A model generated the notes under the pieces. That model saw nothing but the letters and a program-made list of their open reading frames with translations. It had not been told where the DNA came from and ran no database searches. Below are positions 1 to 10,934 of a stretch of DNA of 64,000 nucleotides, piece by piece. The first letter of the stretch is position 1; every line of letters starts with the position of its first letter. Position numbers and translations under genes: made by a program. Source of the stretch: Diphasiastrum complanatum (taxonomy: Eukaryota > Streptophyta > Lycopodiopsida > Lycopodiales > Lycopodiaceae); contig CM055111.1 in assembly GCA_029204225.1 (NCBI GenBank), forward strand, positions 13,804,477 to 13,868,476, given 5' to 3'.

Positions 1-246
1 CTGATTGGCATTTCGACTGAACCACATCTCCCCAAAGTCTTAGAGGCTGGAAAAAAAAAAAAAGACATGAACACCAAAAAAATTTCAAAAAAATAAAACT
101 CATACCAATAGAAAGCCCTTTTTATACTGAGTCTCCACCTTCACTTCCTTTCAACATCCTAAAAAATTCAAAAACACCAAAAATTCTAAAAAATCCAAAA
201 ACACCAAAAACACATACCCAACACAAAAAATACACAACAATACCCA
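1..246 (+). other. A-rich leader upstream of a Ty3 gag
   Basis: This stretch is rich in A tracts and has no coding frame of its own. It precedes the first ATG of the gag remnant that starts at 247, so it is probably the untranslated leader of that element. The LTR and primer-binding site, if present, lie outside the window to the left. Confidence 0.4.
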
Positions 247-1599
247 ATGGCCGACAATACCGATTCTGAAATCCCAGAAGATTATCCATACGAGATCAGG
301 TCCCCTGTAGCTGAACAAATCTGACGTCATAAGTTCTACCAAATGCGGGCCCAAATACACGAGCCATCCACAAACCCATTCGAGGGACAAGAACCTGATA
401 GAGTTGAGTCTTCACGAGCACGAGCCTGTTCTTATGGTGCTGACCCCTCCCAGGCCAGAACCAACCTTAATGGTGCTTTTGCTACCCACGGTGCTCATTT
501 TGAAAGACGTACACCCAAGCTAGATCTACCAAAGTTTGACGGTAGTTCGGACCCTCAGTGGATTTTTGCAAATCTTTGAGAATGCATGTGATGTGTATGG
601 CGAAACATCTCTCGATGCTATGGTCCAACTATTTTTGATGACCATGATCGCTAAAACACGTGATTGGTTTTTCAACCTTGATCGTGAAGATAAGATAGAC
701 TGGTCAATTTTGAAAATATCCTTTATCAAGCGTTTTAAGCCCTTTCGCTTGATCGAGAGCCCTTTTGTCAAATTGAGTAACATGAAAATGGAAAAAGACG
801 AACGTGTACGAGACTATACTGAGCGTTTCAAATGCCTCAAAAGTCAAGTCCAAGAATAGCCCTTTGAACAGATGCTCATCATCTGGTTCCTAGTCGGACT
901 TCCAAGATGGATTAGACGTGAGCTTAAATTCAATGATGAATATATGAGTCTCAAATTAGCTATGTCTGATGTCATCAAGGAAGAAGACGAAAGATCAGAA
1001 GTTGACGAATCCAGGGAAAGAAGAGCACCACGTGCTCCTGTCCATGAGTCAAAGCCGATCGAGGACACCCGAGATCAGCTTTGGAAATCACAGCTGGAGT
1101 TGCTTAATAAGCAACACCAACTTCAAATGGAAAAACTCACCAATGAGTTTCAAACTACCCTGAAGTCTATCCAAAGTAGTATGCTTGGTCAGCCAAATAT
1201 TGCACAGGTACCTTATAGACAAAAAAAAAAATGGTGCCCACATTGCCGGGCTACGCATTGGTTTATGCTTGTCCTTCATATCCGCCTATTCAAGCACATA
1301 CAGTCCAACAATATGAAGAACAACTGTCACCATCTGGAAATGCCTTGACTTATCATGAATATCCACTTGAAAGTCCAAAACCATTAGCCATACAAGATGG
1401 CTATGCTGTTATACGAGGGCCATTGCACACTAGATGTTTCATATGTGGTGAAACTGGCCACTTCATGGCTGATTGTCCAGTCAAGACCAAGTACCATGCT
1501 GAGTGTCCTGACTATATCAGAAAACACAGTTTCAAAGACTGTCCGAAACAACCAACTAAGATCCTACCTGTCCGTCATGTCAATTATGAATCACAATAG
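247..1599 (+). pseudogene. gag: Ty3/Gypsy gag remnant with CCHC zinc knuckle
   Basis: This is a decayed nucleocapsid (gag) gene of a plant Ty3/Gypsy retrotransposon. The frame opens at ATG 247, has a TGA at 322, shifts frame near 555-560, has a TAG at 857 and shifts back at the A-run near 1221-1232. The retrotransposon gag core is recognisable: LPKFDGSSDP, then FLQIFENACDVYG, DWFFNLDREDKIDW, RVRDYTERFK and WFLVGLPRWIRREL. A CCHC knuckle, CFICGETGHFMADC, lies near 1438-1479, followed by a second Cys/His cluster ending KDCPKQP. The gag of the minus-strand element at 6251-8641 shares the same block order and many residues, so both belong to one family. No protease or polymerase follows on this strand. 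The product cannot be made from this copy. Confidence 0.85.
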
Positions 1600-3560
1600 G
1601 ATCCTCACGACAACAACACGAGTTAAACCATAGCAACCAACAGTTAAACCTGCTGCTCAATCGAGAAGTTTCTTGCAAAGTTCTACATTACCACACAATA
1701 CACCAACTCCATAATGAAAAAAGACAATATGAAATGAGTCCTTGTCGAAAGAAAGTGAAACCGATATTCCGTCATCTGCTACAATGTCCAACCAAGAGCA
1801 ACCTCCACAGGGAATTGACAGTTTTTCTCCACTTCTACAACCTCAAATCTATTTGTTTTTTCACATGCTGATAAGATTTCCAATGTGCCTATCCACAATA
1901 TTTCTCAGATTCGAAAATCTAGATAGAGATTCAGTTCTGAATCTCTTACTCAAAGAGGTCCTCAGGACATAGTACCTCAACCATATCTGCATCTCAAGCT
2001 ATATCTTACAACATTTGCTATTCATGATGGTAGATTTTAGTGTCACCCACTCTGTCTTGTTTTGACAAGGACATGTCAGAGTAAGTCACATTACTCTACA
2101 AAACAACTGAAATATTGCAACTATCAAGGTACATTATCAATGTTGATGAATGCAAGTTTTGTTCAACAAGTACACTACAGTTCTCACTCTCTGTACTATT
2201 TGTATATATTCCTTGTTTTTCTTCATTCCTAGTGTGTGATTGATTTTTGCATGAGAAATAGCGGCTACATGAGAGTCTTCTTTAGAGCATCTCATGAACA
2301 CATTTTCATTCATCTATCCATCTTCAGACTACCTTGTATAGCAGTTTAGGATTTTTGAGAAATATGAGAAGTACATGTCAAATTAGAGCTGATTCCTACA
2401 TCTCATTGTCATATTAGTTTTTGAGTCAACTACAGCAAGATCGAAACAAATTTAGTTAAAATTTGTTCAATCTTTAGTCTAGTCGCATGTTCAACGAGTT
2501 TCAACTACGTGTTCCACAAGCCGATTCAATCCTGAGCATAAATAGTTACCAGCAACAACATCCCCTAGTATTTCTAGGCAAATGTAATAAACGAAAGTAG
2601 ACCCCTTTAAAAGAAAGTAGAGTGAGCCACCTTTTGATGGTGACCTCTAGAGGAGAGCATTATTCCATTTGTAATTTGTGAAATGCGGAAATTCCACTAA
2701 GATGCCACCTAAGGAGCTCTCTTGCTTATTTAAGAGACTCCCTCTTTGTGAAGATGAGTTTTTTGTGTATTGTATCAACTCCATGTGAAATGAGAAGAGC
2801 CTCCATGAGTTAGATGCATCCATTGAGCTCCTTGATCATGATGGCTTTCTTGAGTGATGCCCCTATGATCATGCCCTTCCATTCATATTGTGTGTGGTTG
2901 TGGATTTAGAGTTGATTAGTTTTCTTGCTTTCCTAGTTGCGGATTAGATTTCATGTTTTCTTGTGGATTAATGTAGGATCCAGCTTTCAAGTAAACTAAA
3001 TAGGCTAGAAATGTGGCATAAATCTTGCATATTCTCTAACATTCTAGTTCTTGATGTTCTTGGGATGTCCAAGAATCAAAAGACTGGCTAGTTTCTTGAT
3101 TCTTGGACTTCTAACATGCTGTAGATTAGTTCTTGTTTCTTGTTTTGTCAATTTATGCAAGTAAATTAGTGTAGGATCTGATTTTAGTTCATTTTGCAAC
3201 AAAGTAGAAGTAGAATTTCATTGTTTGTTCAACGGATCTGCACACTGAGTTTATGGTTGAACGTTTTGACATGTATGAGTGGTTGTTTATGCATGTGCAT
3301 TAGTTCAAGAGTGACTTCCCTAGATTGTCTTTTGAAAGGCAGGACATTTACTACATCGATATCAGTCCCTTCTGTCCGATTTCGACATTGAACTAAGAAG
3401 TAACATTCAAGAAATGCCAACAAGCCTCTAAACAGGCAGAAAACAGTTCTTGTAAACAAGAAACAAGGAAGAACTAGTAAACAGATTCTATAGGCTCTGA
3501 AGATGCCAACATCTAGATGAACTAGATTCAGATGCATTAGTCTCTTGATTAATGCGCTCA
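1600..3560. other. AT-rich retroelement flank without genes
   Basis: No coding frame with recognisable similarity was found here. The sequence directly after the gag remnant (1600-1990) is Ser/Pro/Gln rich in translation but full of stops. A segment around 2560-2990 has the look of LTR sequence, with a TATA-like TTATTTAAG near 2729 followed by pyrimidine-rich sequence, but I found no second copy in the window to prove it. Confidence 0.35.
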
Positions 3561-3699
3561 TCAATTTCCATTATCTCTTTTAAGCCTTGACGTAGACGAC
3601 GAGGTAATTGCTTTATATGTGGACCGTTGTATTGCATTCGTCGTCTACGTCGACCATTACGAGGATTATTGTCTCCAACACTAAATGAGGATGAAGAAT

Positions 3700-3850
3700 C
3701 CTATATATCAAAATAACAAGAAGTAGGTTGAAACAATGCTTGATAAACATTTCCTCCCAATACTTGATAGATGTAAATGTTGCATATGAATATAAATTAC
3801 CTCTTAGCTTAAAACATATGAACATACCAATGTATCTATTAGACAAATTT
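3700..3850 (-). pseudogene. Second SET-like C-terminal fragment
   Basis: The minus-strand translation reads LYSYATFTSIKYWEEMFIKH, which lines up with CATRSIKFGEELFIKYSF of the neighbouring fragment at 4040-4290. It looks like a diverged tandem copy of the same short domain end. Nothing else of the domain is left. A basic, Ser-rich tail with several consecutive arginines follows in a shifted frame (about 3560-3680). Function cannot be assigned beyond the weak SET-domain resemblance. Confidence 0.35.
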
Positions 3851-3884
3851 GTCTTTTCAACTTGTTAACATTCAATGAACTCAA

Positions 3885-3944
3885 AGACGAATAATGCTCC
3901 TAACATTTAATCTAGGCAAATGACGAATAATGCTCCTAACATTT
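3885..3944. repeat. 23-bp direct repeat
   Basis: GACGAATAATGCTCCTAACA and the following TTT occur twice, starting near 3885 and 3922, separated by about 14 bp. It looks like a short local duplication. Confidence 0.7.
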
Positions 3945-4029
3945 GACATATTTAATGACACAAACCAAATACAATCAAGATGCATGAATTATACATCCCT
4001 ACATATCAACAAAATTTAAATCTTCACAT

Positions 4030-4290
4030 TTGACTTATTGTCTTTTGCAAACATTTGGGTAGAGGGCGGTGGAAACTATACTTGATGAACAATTCCTCCC
4101 CAAACTTGATAGATCTAGTGGCACAGACCATAACATAAGTGCCCTTTACATTCCTAGTAAAATATTCTTCTTTTCCATTGGTGCGTTCTTCAAAATCACA
4201 ATGCATCAATAGAGGGTGGCCAATGGAACTATTCCATGCACATCTGGACGTCCATCAATGTATGTATGATTTGTCCTTGAAATGTTGCCT
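4030..4290 (-). pseudogene. SET-domain-like fragment
   Basis: On the minus strand one frame reads TYIDGRPDVHGI and, after a frameshift near 4230, SSIGHPLLMHCDFEERTNGK, then VMVCATRSIKFGEELFIKYS. This order (YIDG, a small HP..C cluster, then ATR.IK.GEELFI.Y) resembles the end of a SET methyltransferase domain, where an NHS..PNC motif is followed by A.R.I..GEEL...Y. The canonical NHS is not preserved and the domain start is missing, so it is a fragment at best. It lies just left of the truncated LTR at 4523. The call rests on motif resemblance only. Confidence 0.4.
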
Positions 4291-4522
4291 CCTTGCATGT
4301 GTTGCTCCTTTAAAGAATAAGCATTTGAATTCAAGCCATATACTTGCATCCTCCATTGGTGACAACACAAAGCATGCCAATCACCTCAATTGTATTGAGG
4401 TATTGCATATGGCATCAATGTCACAACACTATTTAAAGAGACCTCAATACTACTCAATGCAAAAAGGCCCAAACCAGCCTCAGGAAAGTGTTCACTAGGC
4501 ATGATCATGTACATTCGACCCC

Positions 4523-4990
4523 AATAGAGCAATAGCAAGTAGTGAATAGCAAATGAGGATGCTTCTCTTCCAAAAATGGTAGAGTTTTCTCCTTCTCATT
4601 AAGCATGGAAATAGTGTACAAATGGTGCCTTTTTATAAAATGGGGAAGGCCCTTGCCCCTCAATCTTATTGGCTAATATTCACAATGATCCTAACCATTC
4701 ATCTTGGACCCAACTTAATCCAAGGGTCCACAAAAAGTACATTAAAAATCACAAGATTCATGTGAGTCCCAATATGGACCCAACTCTAAAAAGTGATCTC
4801 TAAGTTTAAAAATGACATTGGGCCTCTAGTTTTATTTTAATTACAAGGCCCAAGTCAAGATTATTTTATTTACAACTTCAATTGCATGCTCATTGGGCCA
4901 TGGGCTTATGCACGCAGGATGCCATGACCTCGCAACACATTTTATTGGAGGATTTTATTTATTTACACTTTGTTGGGAATATCCCCAACA
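4523..4990 (-). repeat. Truncated 3' LTR
   Basis: This segment matches 10303-10768 nearly base for base. On the minus strand it begins TGTTGGGGATATTCCCAACA at 4990, as expected for an LTR end. The part matching 9947-10302 is missing; sequence left of 4523 is unrelated. Confidence 0.85.
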
Positions 4991-5559
4991 GGACCCACGG
5001 CCTGAAGTAGTGCCGGTCCCTCGGCACTCTGCCGGTTTAGTAGAGAGTTCTCTTGGACCGCCTTTGATGGATGAGATATCCCGTAATGTCTTCCATGAAG
5101 TTGAGACGGTCCAGTTTCTTTGAGTCCTTTGGCATGTGGAAGGACTTGTGAACTCCTGTCAACCATTCCTGATCCACCCATGCTTGGAATCATTTCGTCC
5201 AGGGATCGCCAAGGAATGCAGCTCGGTAATATACGCGAGCGACTGGCAGCTGGTCTTTGACTTTGTTGGAAGCGAGCGCCTTATTTGGATCAAAAAATAT
5301 GGAGGGAAGAAAATCATCCCATTTTGTTTCAATGCCCATTAAATATTCCAAGTACCGGGCATAAGTGGCTGCCGCACGGACTGTGGGATCGGGGCAATTG
5401 ATGTAGTGGCTGACGAATGCGGAGAGAGCCCTTCCAGCATTGTCCACCCATATTCAGATTTGATGATTGGCCGGTTGAAATTGTTGAGTGTGATCTGGTC
5501 CAGAGGAGTGTCGCATTCCGCCCATTTGGATCTTCTTGGACATGGCAAAAAATGCGCAT
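4991..5559 (-). pseudogene. Unidentified ORF block of the LTR element, distal part
   Basis: The clearest open stretch is 5447-5190 on the minus strand, with the segment FFDPNKALASNKVKDQLPVA followed by RVYYRAAFLGDPWTK. A TGA after WTK interrupts a frame that continues FQAWVDQEWLTG. An upstream frame (about 5560-5340) carries LNNFNRPIIKSEYGW, so at least one frameshift separates the two. I do not recognise the domain, and no polymerase motif is present. A similar series, FDINKPL then INVARLYYRAA, occurs at 26180-26250 downstream of the H3-like gene, so two different elements carry related sequence. It occupies the place where polymerase would be expected. Confidence 0.5.
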
Positions 5560-6177
5560 TCATTCTGTCACCTGTGTAGAAGATGACGTTGTATTTGAGT
5601 CCAACTTGATTGACTTCAAAGAATCCAACACCTTCTTCTTGTCTTTTTTTGTCATTTTGATAGGTTCATCCTTGTTGTCCTTCTTTGGGACTGTTGTGAC
5701 ATTCGCCTCATGGTTGCGAATATCAACGTCTACTGTAGCTATTGCCTCTTCGGGTAGGTCACTCCATCGAATCACCTGGTTGTAGCGTTGCTTCAACTGA
5801 TTCTTCTTATTTGTAGGTGTCTTGGGTGGTTCGATCCTTGAGACTTTCGCCATAGCAGACCTTTGTGGTGGTCGAGCTGGTACCTTCTTGGTTCCGTAAC
5901 GATCTGGGTCCATGTGGTGGAGGACTTGTTCATCAGTCAGCTCAGTCTCCTTATTATAAGTTAGAACATGTTGCCAAGGGGCAAGATTATCGTCCACTGG
6001 GTTCTCAATCGGCACCGCTGACAGCCATGCTACGTTTATCATATTCACTCCAAATGTGATTGGTGTGTCCATAGTGTAACATTTGGGTGAAGATGTACTC
6101 GGTTCTGGATCTGATTCATATTGACATGACTGGCAGTCAATAGTTGCTAATGCATCCGTCCATCTCATGACATCCAT
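5560..6177 (-). CDS. Unidentified ORF of the LTR element, 205 residues
   Basis: This frame starts at ATG 6177 (MDVMRWTDALATIDCQSC) and ends with TQVTE before a stop at 5560. It is in a different frame from the preceding gag-protease and begins 74 bp after it ends. The protein is hydrophilic. The middle carries Pro/Arg/Lys-rich stretches (KKVPARPPQRS, PPKTPTNKKN), and a Lys-rich helix (KMTKKDKKKVLDSLKSIKL) lies near the end. No membrane segment, signal peptide or catalytic motif is visible, and I do not recognise the family. By position it might be a linker between protease and a lost polymerase, or a separate accessory protein. It has no internal stop, unlike the gag-protease frame next to it. 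Confidence 0.5.
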   Translation of the reverse strand: MDVMRWTDALATIDCQSCQYESDPEPSTSSPKCYTMDTPITFGVNMINVAWLSAVPIENPVDDNLAPWQHVLTYNKETELTDEQVLHHMDPDRYGTKKVPARPPQRSAMAKVSRIEPPKTPTNKKNQLKQRYNQVIRWSDLPEEAIATVDVDIRNHEANVTTVPKKDNKDEPIKMTKKDKKKVLDSLKSIKLDSNTTSSSTQVTE

Positions 6178-6250
6178 CTCTGAATGATAGTGACCTCCCT
6201 TGGCTAGCCTTGGGCGGTCAATCGTATGATCTGTCGTGGATGATCCGTCA

Positions 6251-8641
6251 TCAGCTTTGGAAATTAGGTTTTACCGCCCATGTGGTTGGATCTACCTTCA
6301 CAACCCGTTCTCTGTTCTCAAAGGTGAGTTTCCCTGTACCCCAGTTGTGTACTACTTGCGCAGCCCTCAACCATGGTCTTCCTAGTAAAATACGATATGC
6401 AAATGGAGGTTCAGATATATCCATGACCACAAAAGTAATTACATACTGCATGTCTGCTATCTTTACGGAAATATCAGCAACTACACCTTTTGGTTTCACA
6501 CGGGATTGATCTGTTAGTTTGATGGCGAATTTGACTGGCTTCAATCCTTGTAATCCCCATTTTTTGTACAAAGTAGTGGAGATCAGATTGATACCCGATC
6601 CTCCATCTACCACCGTCGCCTCGTCCTCGTATCTCTTGTGTTTGATTGGCAAAGTGATGTTGTGTTCCTCACTTTTCCATGCTGCTCCGATGTGGAGGAC
6701 GCTACTTGTTTCGTCATAGCCCGCACAATATATGGGCTCAGGCGCTACTGGCTCCTCATCCGCTTTGGCCCATTCAGCTAAAAGGCTTTTCGCTTGTGGT
6801 GCAATTCGCAGTAGTTCTCCGAGGGGTAAACTAACGTGGCTTGACAGCAAGAGTGTGAGCCTTTCAGTGTGTGGTTCCTCAAGCTCCACCATGTGAAAAG
6901 GTGGTTCATGTTGGTGCAACCGATCATTCTGATCAGTGCGCAGTGGTGAGCCTGTTTGAGGATCTCGTTCGACGTCGACTGGAGGTTTTGTGAGATTGTT
7001 TCATTCTTGCTCTTTTTTCTCCTCTTGTGCTTTTTGTACCCAGTGTCTTATTTTCTGGTACTGTCTTCTCTCTTCCCTCACATTTGGATATGGCATTAAA
7101 GTTGAGGGTTGGTCGTCAGTGATCGATGGTGGTGATGAGGGAGCCACTTCCTTCCTCTTCTATGTTCGCGTAACAGCTAACACAGGAGCGTAGTCGTGTC
7201 GACCTTTCGTTGGCATCCCTGTTGGAACTGCTGATTGTTGTATGGCAATGAGGTTAAGAGGTGCACTGGTTCCAGGTTTAAATGGACAATTCTTGAAACA
7301 GTGTCCATAACTGCAATCCCGGCAGGAGGTTGTATATTGTCGTTTGTAGGGACATTATGCAATTATGTGTCCCTCCCCACACCCGTAGCAGCCGTAATTT
7401 CTTCCACCTTGACGTTGAGTTTGAGCTTCATAGGCCGAAACATATTCATTTATGGCAGGATCCATAAATGGTTCATCTGGTCCGTACCACTGCTGCTGCT
7501 CAGGTTGAGGTGACATTTGCAATTCTTGTTCTGCTACCATTAGGTTTACATGGGCCACTTGTTGATTGGCTGGCCCTGGTGGAGCAGGTAAGGCCATGCG
7601 TTGTGGTTGATTGAGTGTGTCGTACCTTGGTGCCACATTAGGTGCCCCTTGATGATAAGGATAAGAAGTCTGATAAGGACTTCTCTTATGTTGAACAACC
7701 CTGGGGTTAAACGGGCAAAATGCCGTATCGTACGATGTTGCATTGCACAGATGGCAGAATTTATGTGTCAGTCTTAGATTTTGCTTTAGGACTGGACACT
7801 CGTTCGCTGTATGGTTTTGCGTGCATATTGAACACCATACATTTTCTCATCGAGGATACTGCATCTGGGTCTGTTGTTTGTGTAATTTTGTCATTTGCTC
7901 CAACAGCAGTTCTATGGATAGAGCGGATGCGTTTGATGATGATGATGCGATTGAGGGAGTAGGAGTGTGGGTGGAAGGATATTCGTCGTCAGATCCCTCA
8001 TCCTCTTCCCTGATGGCATCTTCCATAGCTTTTTGCAGAGTAGCGTACTGCTCCCGTCTTTTCAGTTCTCTTCTGATGCTTTGTGGTAATCCGGCTAGGA
8101 ACCACATGATCACAGCATGATCGGGAGTCAGGACAGCACTACACTCGGATTGTAGATGTTTGACCTGTTCAATATAGTCCCGGACCCTTTCTCGTTCTCC
8201 CATCTTGACTTTGCTCAGCAGGAGAAACGGGTCCTCCAGGAATTTTCTTGGTATAAAGCGCGTAATGAGTGCCGCTTTAACCGCTTCCCAAGTGGATTTC
8301 TCTTTCTTTGATAGGTTGAAAAACCAATCCTGAGCCACTACAAGTAAGGACATAGGGAATAGCATCAGCTTTTCTGCAGGTGTCCGTTCGTCGTAGATTT
8401 CACAAGCTTGCTCGTAGATCTGGAGGAATCGGATGGGATCTGAGGATCCGTCGTATTTTGGTATCTCCATCCGTGGTGCTCTCCAAATTGCATGCAAGGG
8501 TGCGACAGATACAGGGTGGCCCATTGGATCCATTGGTGCTGGTTTCGGATCTGTCTCTTCTTGCATAGCTGCTAATCTGGGAAGGTGTGGTGCCTGATTT
8601 GCTATCCTTCGTGCTATCGATCGTCCCGATCTCAAATTCAT
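6251..8641 (-). pseudogene. gag-pro: Gag-protease polyprotein with several in-frame stops
   Basis: The frame starts at ATG 8641 (MNLRSGRSIARR). Gag occupies the first 265 residues: MEIPKYDGSSDP, FLQIYEQACEIYDE, DWFFNLSKKEK, RVRDYIEQVKHLQ and WFLAGLPQSIRREL. An in-frame TGA at 7847-7849 follows. Beyond it, still in the same frame, are Cys-rich knuckles: CSICTQNHTANEC, CHLCNATSYDTAFC, CYGCGEGHIIA with a TAA (near 7355) before its last Cys, and CRDCSYGHCFKNC. After more stops the protease lies at 6251-6919 with VVDGGSGINLIS and ILLGRPWL. The D-G-G variant of the aspartic protease site is common in plant Gypsy elements, so it alone does not show inactivity. All parts share one frame, so damage is by nonsense changes rather than frameshifts. 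Gag would package RNA and protease would process it. Confidence 0.85.
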
Positions 8642-9925
8642 CCGATGGTGGGTTTCGAAGTGATTGGATCTTGCTTATACAATAGGATCAGTCTGGATCT
8701 TCAAGGATCTGATCGATCTGATCGGCCGAAATGAATTTTAGGCCTTTTACTGTGGTTTTTCCTTGATAACGTTTTACTCCTTGCACTGATTGACCTGAGA
8801 TTTTGACAGTAGCTGGATCTGATGCAGATCTTTCCACTGATCTGGTTTGCGAGGGTTATCTTGTGCGAGGGTTGGCTGTGCGAGGGTTCTTTAGCTATTT
8901 TTGCAGGTAAAAAACTTGATATCTTTCAGATATTTGGGATGTAACTCTTGCAAGCTTCATAGTAGCTAGATCTGGGTCAGATCTCACTATAGAATTATCT
9001 ACGAGAGTTACCTCTCGCAAGAAGTGAGATTTTCACTGTCTACGAGAGTTCAAAATCACTTTTTGTGCTTGATATTCACCAGATCTTCATACTAACTCTC
9101 GCAGGCTTCATCACTGATGTAATTTGACATTTTAAATTGATTGAGAGGATTTGTAAGAGTTCCTATTGGAAGGATTTGCTGGATCTTCACTTTTTAGTGA
9201 TTTTTTAGCACTTAAATCCAATTTTTTGCTCATTGGAATCAAACTAACTCTCGCAAGCTCTTCTGTGTCCTAGTCTCACTGAGATGGAACTTCAAAATCC
9301 TCTGCGAGAGTTCTTGACCACTGGAACTGAAAATTTCAGTGTCTGCGAGGGTTCACTAGTACTTTCCCGTCTTTTTTTCACTGGGAACTCTCGCACATGC
9401 ACTTAATCATCAAACTAACTCTTGCAAGCTTCTCTGTGCCCTAGTCTCACTGAGATGAAACTTCAGAGGGCTTTGCGAGAGTTCTCATGAAAATTTGAAT
9501 TTTTTTGGATTTTTTCAATGGTTTTTTGAATTTTTTATGATTTTTCTCTGATTTTTATAATCTGCTTGGAACTAGCTCTCGCAGGCTTTTATGCAGGTCT
9601 GGGACAGTATCCTGGAGCTACTGCCAGTCATGCAAGGGTTAATTCCCATTGATTCTGGAGATATAAAAATCTGATGAGTTTTTTTGGCTCTTTTTCCCTC
9701 CAAATGCAGATTGGTGTGTTTTTTGAGTTTTTTGGATGATTGGTTTGGGTTTCAAGCCCTTAGAGGTTGTTCAAGGCCTCCTTCCTCACACCTCCTCTGC
9801 TAGCTGTGAACAGTCCAAACACAAAAAAATACAGAAAACTAACTCTAAACTCCCAAAAATCTACCTAAACTATTGTAAAAAACAAGAAAATAGCTAAAAT
9901 GCAACTAAACTAGTTAGTGGAAACC
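8642..9925 (-). other. Untranslated leader of the LTR element
   Basis: The stretch lies between the primer-binding site and the gag ATG. It carries no protein-coding frame. Its main content is an array of a 10-bp motif in both orientations, described separately. The remainder is T-rich on the plus strand. Confidence 0.65.
8848..9640. repeat. Array of TGCGAGAGTT / AACTCTCGCA motifs
   Basis: About sixteen copies of TGCGAGRGTT or its complement AACTCTCGCA, some with one change, lie in roughly 800 bp. Plus-orientation copies start at 8848, 8864, 8879, 9041, 9303, 9344, 9474 and 9631. Complementary copies start at 8943, near 9010, 9094, 9246, 9386, 9417 and 9574. Two related units of about 70 bp (9246-9315 and 9417-9490) each start with the complementary motif and end with the direct one, so each could fold into a stem with a loop of about 50 nt. 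Confidence 0.85.
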
Positions 9926-9945
9926 TATCCCCGGCAACGACACCA
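9926..9945 (-). other. Primer-binding site, tRNA-Asp type
   Basis: The minus strand reads TGGTGTCGTTGCCGGGGATA directly after the inner LTR end. It resembles the TGGCGCCGTTGCCGGGGA primer-binding site of plant Gypsy elements primed by tRNA-Asp, with two changes near the start. Confidence 0.75.
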
Positions 9946-9946
9946 C

Positions 9947-10768
9947 TGCGGGGTCGAAGATCTTTCGTTGTATAACCCTTCCGCCTGTCGACAAAGGTTA
10001 GATCACTGGATAGGTGCCTAACTATGCATAGATGCTACTTTTAGTTAATTTCCTACTTTCTCCCTTAACTCTACTCACCACTATACTACTCCTCTTTAAC
10101 TCTACTCCTCTACACTAACATTCATCATAGTTTCTGTTGAAGGGAAGGGATGGAGAAGAAGAGATTGAGAAGAGAAGAGAAAGAGAGAGAAAGAGAGTGA
10201 GGGTGGAGGTTAGCTCAATTGCTCCTTATGCTTGCTAATGGAAAAACATTCACTATGGCAAACAATAAAACATGGAAATAGAAAGCAATAGAAAACACAA
10301 CTAAGAGCAATAGCAAGTAGTGAATAGCAAATGAGGATGCTTCTCTTCCAAAAATAGTAGAGTTTCCTCCTTCTCATTAAGCATGGAAATAGTGTACAAA
10401 TGGTGCCTTTTTATGAAATGGGAAAGGCCCTTGCCCCTCAATCTTATTGGCTAATATTCACAATGATCCTAACCATTCATCTTGGACCCAACTTGATCCA
10501 AGGGTACACAAAAAGTACATTAGAAATCACAAAATTCATGTGAGTCCCAATTTGGACCCAACTCTAAAAAGTGATCTCTAAGTTTTTAAACGACATTGGG
10601 CCTCTAGTTTTATTTTAATTACAAGGCCCAAGTCAAGTTTATTTTATTTACAACTTCAATTGCGTGCTCATTGGACCATGGGCTTATACATGCAGGATGC
10701 CATGCCCTCGCAACACATTTTATTGGAGGATTTTATTTATTTACACTCTGTTGGGAATACCCCCAACA
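9947..10768 (-). repeat. 5' LTR of the minus-strand element
   Basis: The LTR runs from TGTTGGGGGTATTCCCAACA (minus strand, from 10768) to CCCCGCA at 9947, one base before the primer-binding site, giving TG...CA ends and 822 bp. The outer 466 bp match the 3' LTR copy at 4523-4990. A purine-rich tract (GAGAAGAGAAGAGAAAGAG type) lies at about 10140-10205. Confidence 0.8.
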
Positions 10769-10934
10769 TCTCTATGTGCACTCCATTGGCCCAAATATGA
10801 TCGTTGACAATCCTCCTTGTCCGAATCCTAAGGCCTTTGCATTGTGTGCATGTACATGGTATCCTCTCAACATATTCTGGTTGAAACTGGTCCAATAATG
10901 CAATTGCAAATTGCACAAATTCTTTCAGTGTCAT
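10769..10934 (-). pseudogene. CACTA transposase-associated domain fragment
   Basis: Immediately outside the LTR, the minus strand reads FVQFAIALLDQFQPEYVERI, then CTCTQCKGLRIRTRRIVNDH and IWANGVH. The pattern resembles the transposase-associated zinc domain found before TNP2-type transposases of CACTA elements (a C-x-C-x2-C cluster followed by a V..HL...G pattern). If so, the LTR element landed in or next to an older CACTA copy. The fragment is about 55 residues long and no transposase core follows directly. Confidence 0.5.

Larger units (their letters stand above)
4523..10768 (-). mobile_element. Non-autonomous Ty3/Gypsy-type LTR element (gag-protease, no polymerase)
   Basis: The element reads right to left: 5' LTR (9947-10768), tRNA-Asp-type primer-binding site (9926-9945), repeat-rich leader, gag-protease (8641-6251), an unidentified ORF block (6177-5190) and a truncated 3' LTR (4990-4523). 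The two LTR copies share about 466 bp with only scattered differences. Reverse transcriptase, RNase H and integrase motifs are not detectable anywhere between protease and 3' LTR, and no typical polypurine tract precedes the 3' LTR. The layout matches gag-only elements known from plants as TR-GAG, which rely on enzymes of other elements. The 3' LTR stops abruptly at 4523, so the copy is truncated, and no target-site duplication can be read. Confidence 0.75.

Noticed and set aside
6560-6630. D-G-G at the protease active site as an inactivating change
   Set aside because: This variant is widespread in plant Gypsy proteases, so it does not show loss of function.
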